Assembly: GCA_963802795.1 (NCBI GenBank)
Contig: CAWDJV010000007.1
Coordinates: forward strand, 62,001-126,000
Origin: JAIBJN01 sp963802795
Lineage (GTDB): Bacteria; Actinomycetota; Thermoleophilia; Gaiellales; Gaiellaceae
Direction: 5' to 3'
Length of the DNA stretch: 64,000 nt
Positions 41,341-52,432 of the stretch are shown piece by piece. Both the position numbers and the translations under genes were made by a program. The notes beneath the pieces were generated by a model, which was not told the origin of the DNA, did not search any database, and worked only from the letters and a program-made list of their open reading frames with translations. Position 1 is the stretch's first letter; each line of letters opens with the position of its first letter.

Positions 41341-41371
41341 TTTAACTCGGTCCCGTGAGGCCGGAAAGGAG
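41341..41371 (+). promoter_or_regulatory. PyrR-binding RNA loop in pyr leader
   Basis: The leader contains TTTAACTCGGTCCCGTGAGG CCGGAAAGGAG (41341-41371). It matches the PyrR recognition loop (TCC-N-G-N-GAGGC) inside a CGG/CCG stem, followed at once by an AAGGAG ribosome-binding site. This arrangement is known from actinobacteria, where UMP-bound PyrR blocks translation of pyrR and downstream genes. Confidence 0.75.
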
Positions 41372-41377
41372 TCGGTG

Positions 41378-41954
41378 GTGGCTGCGCCCGCACAGGCGGA
41401 GAAGCTCGTCCTGGACGGAGAGGCGCTCAGGCGCACCATCTCCCGCATCGCGCACGAGATCGTCGAGCGGAACCCCGACCTCGACCGCACCGCGCTCGTC
41501 GGCATCCACACGCGGGGCGTCCCCCTGGCACAGCGTCTCCGCCGCCTGATCGCGGAGTTCACGGGCCGGGAGATCGCGCTCGGGACCCTCGACATCACCT
41601 TTCACCGCGACGACGTCCACGTCCGTCGGCGCCGGCGCGCCGATCCACCCGCAGCCCGTCGTGCGCGCGACCCGGCTCGACTTCCCGCTCGAGGGGATGA
41701 CGTGCGTCCTCTGCGACGACGTCCTCTACACCGGGCGGACCATCCGCGCCGCGATCGACGCTCTCTTCGACTACGGGCGGCCGGCACGCGTGCAGCTGGC
41801 GGTCCTCGTCGACCGCGGCCACCGCGAGCTGCCGATCCGCCCCGACTACGTCGGCAAGAACCTGCCCACGTCGCACGACGAGCGCATCCACGTCCAACTC
41901 CTCGAGGTCGACGAGGTCGACCGCGTCCTGCTCGCACCCGCCCCCGGAAAGTGA
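41378..41954 (+). CDS. pyrR: PyrR bifunctional pyr operon regulator/uracil phosphoribosyltransferase, frameshifted
   Basis: About 191 residues after removing one extra base near 41624 (between DDVHV and VGAGAPIHPQPVV). PyrR is an RNA-binding attenuator of the phosphoribosyltransferase fold; the PRPP motif VLCDDVLYTGRT and the following IRAAIDALFDYGRP are intact, as is the N-terminal LVLDGEALRRTISRIAHEI. It senses UMP and represses its own operon through the leader loop directly upstream. The GTG at 41378 lies six bases after AAGGAG; the GTG three bases earlier is possible. pyrB follows after eight bases. Confidence 0.93.
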
Positions 41955-41962
41955 GGTAGCCG

Positions 41963-42961
41963 ATGGCCGACGTCCGACCCCTGCTCCGCTCCGAGCTCCT
42001 GCCGCCGAAGACCTCCGCACGCCGGCATCTCATCTCGATCACCGACCTGACCCGCGAGGACGTCGAGCGCCTGCTCGCTCTCTCGCGGACCTTCGCGCGC
42101 TCGCTCGACCGGGACGTGAAGAAGCTTCCGACACTCCGGGGCCGCACGGTGGTCAACCTCTTCTTCGAGTCGTCGACGCGAACCTCGTCGAGCTTCGAGC
42201 TCGCGGCGAAGCGGCTCTCCGCGGACGTGATGTCGATCAAGTCGTCCGGCTCCGCCGTCGACAAGGGCGAGTCCTTGAAGGACACCCTGCTGACGATCGG
42301 CGCCTACGACCCGGACGTGATCGTCATCCGCCACGCACATATCGGGGCGCCGCATCTCGCTGCCCGCTTCACGGACGCGCACGTCGTGAACGCGGGGGAC
42401 GGGAAGCACCAGCATCCGACACAGGCGCTCCTCGATCTGTACACCCTCGACGAAGAGCTGGGCGGAATCGAAGGCCTCCACGTGGCGATCGTCGGCGACG
42501 TCCTTCACTCGCGCGTCGCCCGCTCGAACATCCAGGCGCTCGTCCTGATGGGCGCGCGCGTGACGCTCGTCGGGCCTCCGCCGCTCATTCCGAGGGGCAT
42601 CGAGGCCATGGGCTGCGAGGTCTCGTACGACATCGGGGCGATCAAGGCCGCGGACGTCGTCTACGTCCTCCGCATGCAGCGTGAGCGCATGCTCGAGGGC
42701 GCGAACTACGTCCCCAGCCTCCGCGAGTACACGGCCCGCTGGGGCGTGACTTCCGAGCGGCTGCGACCCGGGCAGCAGGTCATGCATCCCGGCCCGATGA
42801 ACCGCGGCGTCGAGATCGACCCTGCCGTCGCGGATGCGGCCGACTCGCTCGTCGAGCGCCAGGTCCGAAGCGGGCTCGTCGTCCGCATGGCGGTCCTCTA
42901 CGACCTTCTCACGCAGGGCCCCGTCGAGGTCAAGGTCGCCGAGATCGAGGAGGTGGCGTAG
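41963..42961 (+). CDS. pyrB: Aspartate carbamoyltransferase catalytic subunit
   Basis: PyrB joins carbamoyl phosphate and aspartate in the second step of pyrimidine synthesis. The 332-residue protein has the carbamoyl-phosphate loop ESSTRTSSSF, the aspartate-binding HPTQALLDLYTL, and the C-terminal VMHPGPMNRGVEID. No regulatory pyrI gene is present, so a simple trimer or a complex with PyrC is likely. The ATG is four bases after a GAGGTAG site. Its stop is directly followed by pyrC without a gap (TAGATG). Confidence 0.97.
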   Translation: MADVRPLLRSELLPPKTSARRHLISITDLTREDVERLLALSRTFARSLDRDVKKLPTLRGRTVVNLFFESSTRTSSSFELAAKRLSADVMSIKSSGSAVDKGESLKDTLLTIGAYDPDVIVIRHAHIGAPHLAARFTDAHVVNAGDGKHQHPTQALLDLYTLDEELGGIEGLHVAIVGDVLHSRVARSNIQALVLMGARVTLVGPPPLIPRGIEAMGCEVSYDIGAIKAADVVYVLRMQRERMLEGANYVPSLREYTARWGVTSERLRPGQQVMHPGPMNRGVEIDPAVADAADSLVERQVRSGLVVRMAVLYDLLTQGPVEVKVAEIEEVA

Positions 42962-44305
42962 ATGCTGCTCCACGGCACGAACGGACGGAAGGACTCGCTC
43001 TCCTTCGAGGGCGTCCGCGTCGTCGACCCGACCCGGGGGATCGACGAGACCCTCACGGTCACGGTCGAGCAGGGCGTCATCGCGCAGATCGAGCCGGCCG
43101 CCGGAGGGAACGGGAAGGTGCTCGCGCCCGCGTTCGTGGACCCGCACGTCCACCTGCGCACGCCGGGCCGCGAAGACGAGGAGGATCTCGCCTCCGGGAC
43201 GCGCGCCGCCGCGGCCGGCGGCTACTGCGCCCTCCTCGCCATGCCGAACACGGAGCCGGTCGTGGACTCCGCCGCGGTGCTGGGCGCGCTCGTCGAGCGC
43301 GCCCAGGCCGAGGCCGAGGTGCCGATCGGCTTCTTCGCCGCGATCACGAAGGGACAGGAGGGCGCGGAGCTCACCGAGATGGTCGAGCTCGCTGAGCGCG
43401 GCGCCGCCGGCTTCACGGACGACGGCCGCCCGGTCGTGGCGCCGGGGCTCTTCCGCCGCGCCCTGCAGTACGGCTCCGCAGCAGACAGGCCGATCGCCGT
43501 CCACTGCGAGGAGCCGACCCTCTCCCGCGGCGGCCACGTGCACGAGGGCCTCGTCTCCGCCGAGCTCGGGTTCGGCGGCTACCCGTCGGTGGCGGAGAGC
43601 GTCATGGTCGGCCGCGATCTCGCGCTCGCCGCCTACGAGCGCCGTCCCCTCCATCTCCTGCACCTCTCGGCGCGCGAATCGGTCGAGGAGCTGCGGCGGG
43701 CCCGCGAGTCGGGCGTCCGGGCGACGGCCGAGGCGACGCCCCACCACCTCTGCCTCACGGACGAGGCGGTGCGCTCGCTCGACCCCAACGTGAAGATGAA
43801 CCCGCCGCTGCGCGCGGAGGAGGATCGCGCGGCCCTCGTGGAGGCGCTGCGCGACGGGACGATCGAGGCGATCGCCACCGACCACGCGCCGCACGCGCGC
43901 CACGAGAAGGAGGTCCCCTTCGAGGAGGCGCCCTTCGGCGTCACCGGTCTCGAGACCGCCTTCGCCGCCCTCTACACCCAGCTCGTCGAGCCCGGCGTCG
44001 TCCCGCTCGCCACGCTCCTCGAGCGGCTGAGCGCCGGCCCGGCACGGATCTACGGGCTCGAGCCTCCGACGATCGCGGTGGGCGCGCCGGCGAACATGAC
44101 GCTCCTCGACCTCGACGCCGTCTGGCACGTCGACGAGGGCTCGTTCAGGTCGAAGTCAACGAACTCATGGCTCCTCGGCTCGAAGCTCCGCGGCCGGGTG
44201 CTCCAGACGGTGGCCGCGGGGAAGCTGGTGTACGCGGATGAGCGTCGCTCGCCTCCGGCTCCCTCCCGTGGGGGAAACCATGTTCCCCCACGCGCCCCTC
44301 TTTGA
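42962..44305 (+). CDS. pyrC: Dihydroorotase
   Basis: A 447-residue class I dihydroorotase that cyclises carbamoyl aspartate in the cytoplasm. The metal site begins with His62 and His64 in DPHVHLR; the other signature blocks are LPNTEPVVD-like AMPNTEPVVDS, the substrate-binding VHCEEPTL and ATDHAPHARHEKE with the catalytic Asp, followed by PFGVTGLET. The start is immediately after the pyrB stop. The last 13 codons run into the first of three hairpins upstream of carA (44267-44292). Confidence 0.97.
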   Translation: MLLHGTNGRKDSLSFEGVRVVDPTRGIDETLTVTVEQGVIAQIEPAAGGNGKVLAPAFVDPHVHLRTPGREDEEDLASGTRAAAAGGYCALLAMPNTEPVVDSAAVLGALVERAQAEAEVPIGFFAAITKGQEGAELTEMVELAERGAAGFTDDGRPVVAPGLFRRALQYGSAADRPIAVHCEEPTLSRGGHVHEGLVSAELGFGGYPSVAESVMVGRDLALAAYERRPLHLLHLSARESVEELRRARESGVRATAEATPHHLCLTDEAVRSLDPNVKMNPPLRAEEDRAALVEALRDGTIEAIATDHAPHARHEKEVPFEEAPFGVTGLETAFAALYTQLVEPGVVPLATLLERLSAGPARIYGLEPPTIAVGAPANMTLLDLDAVWHVDEGSFRSKSTNSWLLGSKLRGRVLQTVAAGKLVYADERRSPPAPSRGGNHVPPRAPL

Positions 44306-44373
44306 TCCAGTGAAGGAACCTCCCGGTTCCCTCACACACCCTCCACACGCTCATAGGCCGGTCGGCCTATGAG
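44267..44373 (+). promoter_or_regulatory. Three tandem hairpins before carA, the last covering its start codon
   Basis: Hairpin 1: CGTGGGGGAA (44267-44276) with TTCCCCCACG (44283-44292), inside the end of pyrC. Hairpin 2: GTGAAGGAACC (44310-44320) with GGTTCCCTCAC (44325-44335), one bulge. Hairpin 3: CTCATAGGCC (44350-44359) with GGCCTATGAG (44364-44373), a perfect 10-bp stem that includes the carA ATG (44369-44371). No Shine-Dalgarno is visible before carA, so folding of hairpin 3 should strongly affect translation. Confidence 0.6.
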
Positions 44374-45395
44374 CGGCTTCCTCGTCCTCGACGACGGCTC
44401 GGTTTTCCGCGGCCGCTCGGTCGGAGCGCTCGGCGTGGCGCACGGCGAGGCGGTCTTCACGACGGCGATGACCGGCTACCAGGAAGTCGTCACCGACCCC
44501 AGCTTCGCCGAGCAACTCGTCGCCTTCACGGCTCCCATGGTGGGGAACTACGGCGTCTCGCCGCGGCGCTCGGAGTCCACCCGGGCGCACGCCCGTGCCG
44601 TCGTCATGCGACGCGCGACCGGCGAGGACTGGCCGCGCTGGCTCCAGGGGCACGGCATCGTCGCTCTCGAGGAGGTCGACACGCGCGCCCTCGTCGTCCG
44701 CCTCCGAGAGCACGGCGCGATGCGCGCCGCCGCCGTCGCCGGCGCGGCATCCGTGGACGAAGTGCTGGCCGACGTGCGGGCGCAGGCCTCCATGGAGGGC
44801 CTGGCGCTCGTGGCGGGCGTCTCCACGCGCGATCCGTACGAGGTCGGCCACGGCACCACGCGGGTCGCGGTGCTCGACTACGGCTGCAAGCGCTCGATCC
44901 TGACCCGGCTGAGCGCAAGCGGCGTCCGGGCGACCGTGTTCCCGCACGACGCGGACGCCGACTCGGTCCTCGGGTCGAGACCGGCGGGAGTTCTCCTCTC
45001 CAACGGCCCCGGCGACCCTGCAGCGCTGACGGCCGAGGTCTCGGTCGTTCGCGAGCTCCTCGGTCGCGTGCCCATCCTCGGCATCTGCCTCGGCCACCAG
45101 CTCCTGGCGCTCGCGGCCGGGCTCGAGACGTTCAAGCTCCCCTTCGGCCACCGCGGCGCGAACCACCCGGTGCTCGAGCTGGCGACGAACCGGGTCCTCG
45201 TCACGAGCCAGAATCACGGTTTCGCGGTCCGCGGCGACGGCCCGGCGGTCACCCACGTCTCGCTCTACGACGGGACCGTGGAAGGGCTCGCGCTTCCGGG
45301 CGAGCGTGCCCGCTCGCTCCAGTTCCACCCGGAGGCGGGCCCGGGCCCGCACGACGCCTGGCCGGAGATCGAGGAGTGGGTCGCGGGGATCGGGT

Positions 45396-45412
<17 letters not shown>
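44369..45412 (+). CDS. carA: Carbamoyl-phosphate synthase small (glutaminase) subunit
   Basis: CarA releases ammonia from glutamine for carbamoyl phosphate made by CarB, feeding both pyrimidine and arginine synthesis. The 347-residue protein has an N-terminal domain with the GEAVFTTAMTGYQEVVTDPS block and a C-terminal class I glutaminase with nucleophile Cys240 (GICLGHQ) and His320/Glu322 (FHPEA). The start codon lies in a perfect hairpin, an unusual placement that may allow regulation apart from pyrRBC. The stop overlaps carB by 17 bases. Confidence 0.97.
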
Positions 45413-48458
<3,046 letters not shown>

Positions 48459-48478
<20 letters not shown>

Positions 48479-49163
48479 AGCACTCGCGGCCGAACCGGTC
48501 GGCCCGTACACGCTCGTCCGTCTGAGGCGGGCGACCGTCGAGCCTGGGGTCCCGGGGCAGTTCTTCATGCTGCGGACGAGGGGCATGCTCCTCCCGCGCC
48601 CGATGAGCCTCTGCCTGGCGCCGCCGGGCGAGCTGGGGTTCCTCGTCGACCCGATCGGGCCGGGAACGCGGGCGCTCGTCGCACTCGGGCCCGGCGAGGA
48701 GGTCGACGTGCTCGGCCCGCTCGGCAACGGCTTCAAGCTCGATGTCGAGCGGCCGCTGCTCGTGGGCGGCGGAATCGGCATCGCACCGTTTCCGTACCTC
48801 TCCGAGGAGCTCGGCGGGCCTCCCGCGCTGCTCGGCTTCCGCTCGGCGCTGCACGCAGAGGCGGCGGCGCTCGTCCCGAACGCCGAGGTCGTCGTCGAGC
48901 CCACGCTCGTCACCGACGTGCTCGAGCCCGGCTTCGACGTGCTCGCGTGCGGGCCCGAGCCCATGCTCGAAGCGGTTCGCGGTCTCGCGCCCGATGCGCA
49001 GCTCGCCTGGGAGGCGCCGATGGCGTGCGGCTTCGGAGCGTGCTACGGCTGCGCCGTCGAGATCGACGGCCGCCTCGCCAGGCTCTGCATCGAGGGCCCC
49101 GTCCTCGGCGGCCGTGTCCCGGTGCCAGGCACCAGGACCTGGCCGGAAGGGGCGGCCGCGTGA
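48459..49163 (+). CDS. pyrK: Dihydroorotate dehydrogenase electron-transfer subunit PyrK
   Basis: PyrK carries electrons from dihydroorotate oxidation by PyrD to NAD+. The 234-residue protein has an FAD-binding N-terminal barrel (RPMSLCLAPPGELGF), a nucleotide-binding GGGIGIAPF, and four cysteines for a 2Fe-2S cluster: Cys190, Cys195, Cys198 and Cys210 (MACGFGACYGC then LARLC). GTG at 48459 overlaps carB by 20 bases. The last 18 or so codons are the third copy of the palindromic element, giving an unusual Pro/Gly/Thr-rich tail (VPVPGTRTWPEG). Its stop overlaps the pyrD GTG by four bases. Confidence 0.95.
49111..49143. repeat. 33-base palindromic element at the 3' end of pyrK
   Basis: Arms flank A49127; 13 of 16 positions are complementary. 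The core GTCCCGGTGCCAGGCACC is identical to the carB copy over 18 bases. It is read in a different phase from the copies in carB and the phosphohexomutase gene, and seven codons separate its end from the pyrK stop. Confidence 0.65.
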
Positions 49164-50068
49164 TCCTCAACGCCTCCGGCTGCCTCGACGCGCTCGCTGC
49201 GCCCGACGTCGCCGGGCAGCTCGACGCCTACGTGACGAAGACCGTCACACCCCTGCCGCGCGAGGGGAACGCGCCCGTGCGGATCGCGGAGACCGAGGTC
49301 GGGATGCTGAACTCGATCGGCCTTGCCAACCCCGGCATCGACAGCTTCCTCGCCGAGACGCTGCCGCGCCTCCTCGGGCTAGAGCTCCCGGTCTGGGTCT
49401 CCGTGGGCGGCTTCAGCGCCGCCGAGTACGCCGACCTCTGCCGGCGGCTCGACGGGACCGACGCGGCCGTCCTCGAGCTGAACCTCTCGTGCCCCAACGT
49501 CGCTGCGCCGGAGGACGAGGCGGCCGAGATCGTCGCCGCGTCACGCGCTGCGACGACGAAGCCGCTCTACGCGAAGCTCTCGCCTGCCCTCCCCGACGTT
49601 GCCGCCGTCGCGCTCGCGGCGGCGGAAGCCGGTGCGGACGGCCTCTCCCTCGTCAACACGATCCGCGGCCTCGCGCTCGACTCCGGCACGCTCCGCCCCC
49701 GCCTCTCGACCGCCGTTGGCGGGCTCTCCGGCCCGGCGCTCCGGCCTCTCGCCCTCGCCGCAGTCCACGCCTGCTTCCGGGCAACGGGGCTACCCATCGT
49801 GGGCATGGGGGGCGTCGAGACGGGGGAGCACGCCCTCGAGCTGATCGCCGCGGGAGCGTCCCAGGTGGCGCTCGGCACGGTGCTCTTCGCCGACCCCGGA
49901 GCGCCCGCGCGCGTACGGGAGGAGCTGGCCGCCGCCGCGGCCCGGCAAGGCTTTCGTGAGCCGCTCGCAGCCCTCGGCTCGGCTCACGAAGCGCGGGAGG
50001 CGCGGGCGCCCGCATCAGTTGCCAGAGCGGAGAACAGCAGCCGAGAGGCTCTGCACAGGTCCGGTTGA
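49160..50068 (+). CDS. pyrD: Dihydroorotate dehydrogenase (class 1B catalytic subunit)
   Basis: The 302-residue protein oxidises dihydroorotate to orotate using FMN, as the partner of PyrK. The catalytic base Cys111 in LELNLSCPNV identifies class 1 enzymes, and VTKTVTPLPREGN at the start, VNTIRGLALD and the phosphate-binding GMGGVETGEHALELI are typical of type 1B. The GTG overlaps the pyrK stop by four bases. The C-terminal 25 residues are Ala/Arg/Ser-rich and may be disordered. Neither pyrF nor pyrE lies in this window, although pyrF usually occupies this place before mihF. Confidence 0.96.
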   Translation: MILNASGCLDALAAPDVAGQLDAYVTKTVTPLPREGNAPVRIAETEVGMLNSIGLANPGIDSFLAETLPRLLGLELPVWVSVGGFSAAEYADLCRRLDGTDAAVLELNLSCPNVAAPEDEAAEIVAASRAATTKPLYAKLSPALPDVAAVALAAAEAGADGLSLVNTIRGLALDSGTLRPRLSTAVGGLSGPALRPLALAAVHACFRATGLPIVGMGGVETGEHALELIAAGASQVALGTVLFADPGAPARVREELAAAAARQGFREPLAALGSAHEAREARAPASVARAENSSREALHRSG

Positions 50069-50092
50069 AGCTCTCAGAGGCGCTGTTAGAAT
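50065..50092 (+). promoter_or_regulatory. Predicted mihF promoter (leaderless)
   Basis: TTGAAG (50065-50070) and TAGAAT (50087-50092) have a 16-base spacer and lie eight bases before the mihF ATG at 50101. The -35 box overlaps the stop of pyrD. Transcription would begin at or next to the ATG. Confidence 0.6.
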
Positions 50093-50100
50093 GCCGCGCC

Positions 50101-50430
50101 ATGCAGGGCACCAAAACGCAGGTCCAGGCACCCCTCCGCTCGCTGGACCAGCGGATGGACGCGCTTCGCCGGGCAAATGAGATCCGCGTCAAGCGGGCCA
50201 AGCTGAAGAAGGACCTGAAGGCGGGCTCCGTCCAGATCGAGACGATCCTGAGGAACCCTCCGCAGTACGTCGAGACCGCCAAGGTCTTCGACATCCTGAT
50301 GGCCGTCCCCAAGTTCGGCCGCGTCAAGGCCGCCCGCTTCCTCAACCAGTGCCGGATCAGCCAGTCGAAGACGGTGGGCGGCCTCTCGGACCGCCAGCGG
50401 GCCGAGCTGGTCGCGCTGCTCCGCCGCTGA
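50101..50430 (+). CDS. mihF: Integration host factor, actinobacterial type
   Basis: A 109-residue nucleoid protein, the actinobacterial IHF that compacts DNA and supports replication and phage integration. The middle helix region RVKRAKLKKDLKAGSVQIE and the helix-turn-helix-like PKFGRVKAARFLNQCRIS followed by GLSDRQRAELVALL match the family. The ATG at 50101 is chosen from the family start and the -10 box eight bases before it; the open frame upstream lies over the end of pyrD. gmk follows one base after the stop, and the mihF-gmk-rpoZ-coaBC order is conserved in actinobacteria. Confidence 0.95.
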   Translation: MQGTKTQVQAPLRSLDQRMDALRRANEIRVKRAKLKKDLKAGSVQIETILRNPPQYVETAKVFDILMAVPKFGRVKAARFLNQCRISQSKTVGGLSDRQRAELVALLRR

Positions 50431-50431
50431 C

Positions 50432-51025
50432 GTGCGGCGCAGGCTCTTCGTCGTCACCGGGCCGTCCGGCGCCGGCAAGGGCACCCTGATCCGAGCTCTC
50501 GTCGAGCGCAGGGAGGACCTGGCGGTCGCCGTCTCGGCGACGACGCGCCCACGCCGGCGCGGGGAGGAGGACGGGCGCGACTACCACTTCCTGAGCGAGG
50601 ACGAGTTCCAGCGCCGCGTCGACGCCGGTGACTTCCTCGAGCACGTCGAGTACGTCTCGGGAAGCCGCTACGGGACGCTCCGGGACGAGATCGACGGCAT
50701 CCTCGCCTCGGGGCGCAGCTGCATCCTCGAGCTCGAGACCCAGGGAGCGAGGGCGGTGCAGGCTGCCGCTCCCGACGCCGTGACGATCTTCGTCCAGGCG
50801 CCGAGCTTCGGCGAGCTCGAGCGGCGGCTGCGCGAACGGGCCACCGAGAGCGCCGGCGAGATCGGCGAGCGGCTCGCGCTCGCCCGCCGCCAGGCGGAGG
50901 AAGCGGGCGCCTTCGACCACGTGGTCACGAACGACGACGTCGAGCGGGCGCTGGGGCAACTCGACACCCTTGTCGACACGGTGCTCTGCGAGCCGAGCGG
51001 CGCAGGTAAGCTTCCGACGACATGA
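50432..51025 (+). CDS. gmk: Guanylate kinase
   Basis: Phosphorylates GMP to GDP with ATP. The 197-residue protein has the P-loop GPSGAGKG (10-17), the GMP-binding SATTRPRRRGEEDGRDYHFL block with conserved Ser/Arg/Tyr, and the lid FLEHVEY region. The C-terminal region contains EEAGAFDHVVTNDD, a typical ending. GTG at 50432 follows the mihF stop by one base. The stop overlaps the rpoZ ATG by four bases. Length and motifs are canonical. Confidence 0.97.
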   Translation: MRRRLFVVTGPSGAGKGTLIRALVERREDLAVAVSATTRPRRRGEEDGRDYHFLSEDEFQRRVDAGDFLEHVEYVSGSRYGTLRDEIDGILASGRSCILELETQGARAVQAAAPDAVTIFVQAPSFGELERRLRERATESAGEIGERLALARRQAEEAGAFDHVVTNDDVERALGQLDTLVDTVLCEPSGAGKLPTT

Positions 51026-51252
51026 TGCAGCCACGAATCGACGATCTCCTCACCAATGCGGACGGCTCGCGCTACGCGCTCGTCATCGCGGCGGCCAGGC
51101 GGGCGAGGCAGATCAACAACTACCACCATCAGCTCGGCGAGGGCACGTTCGACGACTTCGCGCCTCCTCTCGTCGAGTCCCGCTCGAAGAACTACCTGAC
51201 CATGGCCCTCGAGGAAATCGCCGAGGGCAAGATCACGATCTCCCACACCTAG
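51022..51252 (+). CDS. rpoZ: RNA polymerase omega subunit
   Basis: A 76-residue omega subunit that helps assemble RNA polymerase. The family blocks are RIDDLL near the N-terminus, SRYALVIAAARRARQIN, and the C-terminal NYLTMALEEIAEGKI. The start overlaps gmk by four bases (ATGA). A second ATG directly after the first is an alternative start. coaBC follows after 21 bases. Confidence 0.95.
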   Translation: MMQPRIDDLLTNADGSRYALVIAAARRARQINNYHHQLGEGTFDDFAPPLVESRSKNYLTMALEEIAEGKITISHT

Positions 51253-51273
51253 CCCTCGGGAACGAGGCCTGAG

Positions 51274-52432
51274 GTGGGTCGGGTTCTCCTCGGAGTAACC
51301 GGCGGTATCGCCGCCTACAAGGCGTGCGATCTCCTCCGGCTGCTCGTGAAGGACGGGCACGACGTCACGCCGCTCCTGACGGCCGACGCAGAGCGCTTCG
51401 TGACCGCTCACACGTTCGAGGCGCTGGCGCGGAAGGAGACACCGCGCGACCTCTACCCGCACCTCGTCGGGGCGGATCTGCTCGTGATCGCTCCGCTCTC
51501 GGCGAACACGCTCGCCAAGCTGGCCCACGGGCTGGCCGACAACGTCCTCACGCAGGCGGCGCTGGCGGTGCGCGGGCCGGTTCTCGTCGCTCCCGCGATG
51601 AACGTCCGCATGTGGGAGCACCCCGCTACGCAGGCCAACATTCGCCTCCTCGCGGAGCGCGGAGTCCACGTGATCGGGCCGGAGGAGGGCGAGCTGGCCG
51701 AGGGCGAGCACGGCGTGGGTCGGATGAGCGAGCCGGAGGCGATCTTCGCCCGCTGTCTCGTGCTCCTCGGCGCCGACGGCCCGCTCCGCGGGAAGCAGGT
51801 GCTCGTGAGCGCGGGGGGGACCCGCGAGCCGCTCGACACGGTCCGCTATCTCGGGAACCGCTCCTCCGGGAAGATGGGCGTCGCCCTCGCCCGCGAGGCG
51901 AGCCGCCGCGGCGCCGAGGTGACGCTGGTCGCCTCCAACCTCGCCGTTCCCGCTCCCGATGCAGGTCGAGCTCGTGCAGGCGCCGACCGCCGGTGATCTG
52001 GCGCGCGAGGTGCTCGCGCGCGCAGACGCGGACGTCGTGGTCATGGCCGCCGCCGTCGCCGACTACCGCCCGGCCGACGCGGCCTCGGCGAAGCGCGCGA
52101 AGGACGCCTCGTCCTGGACGGTCGAGCTCGAGCCCACGCAGGATGTGCTCGCCGAGCTGGGCCGCCGTCGCCGCAACGGCCAGGTGCTCGTCGGGTTTGC
52201 CGCGGACGAAGGCGAGCGCGGCCTCGAGCGCGCCCGCGCGAAGCTGACTGACAAAGGGGGGAACCTCTTCGTCTACAACGACGTATCCCGTACTGACATC
52301 GGATTCGATTCCGACTGGAACGAGGTCGTGCTGCTCACTCCGGCAGGCGAACGCACGGTGAGCAGGCGGAGCAAGGAGGAATGCGCTGTGGCTATCCTCG
52401 ACGAGGTCGAGACCCTGCTGGGAGGGACGTAG
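51274..52432 (+). CDS. coaBC: Bifunctional phosphopantothenoylcysteine decarboxylase/phosphopantothenate-cysteine ligase, frameshifted
   Basis: About 386 residues after removing one extra base near 51958. CoaBC makes 4'-phosphopantetheine for coenzyme A. The N-terminal CoaC flavoprotein half has GVTGGIAAYKACDLLR, the SANTLAKLAHGLADN active-site segment and the PAMNVRMWEHPA loop; the CoaB half begins VLVSAGGTREPLDTVRYLGNRSSGKMG and continues with MAAAVADYRP and KGGNLFVYNDVSR. The break falls shortly after the SSGKMG motif. The GTG starts 21 bases after rpoZ, and MoxR starts immediately after its stop. Confidence 0.93.

Noticed and set aside
41846..44128. A 760-codon minus-strand frame across pyrB and pyrC
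   Set aside because: Antisense shadow: rich in Arg, His, Val and Asp with no recognisable domain, while pyrB and pyrC fit perfectly on the plus strand.
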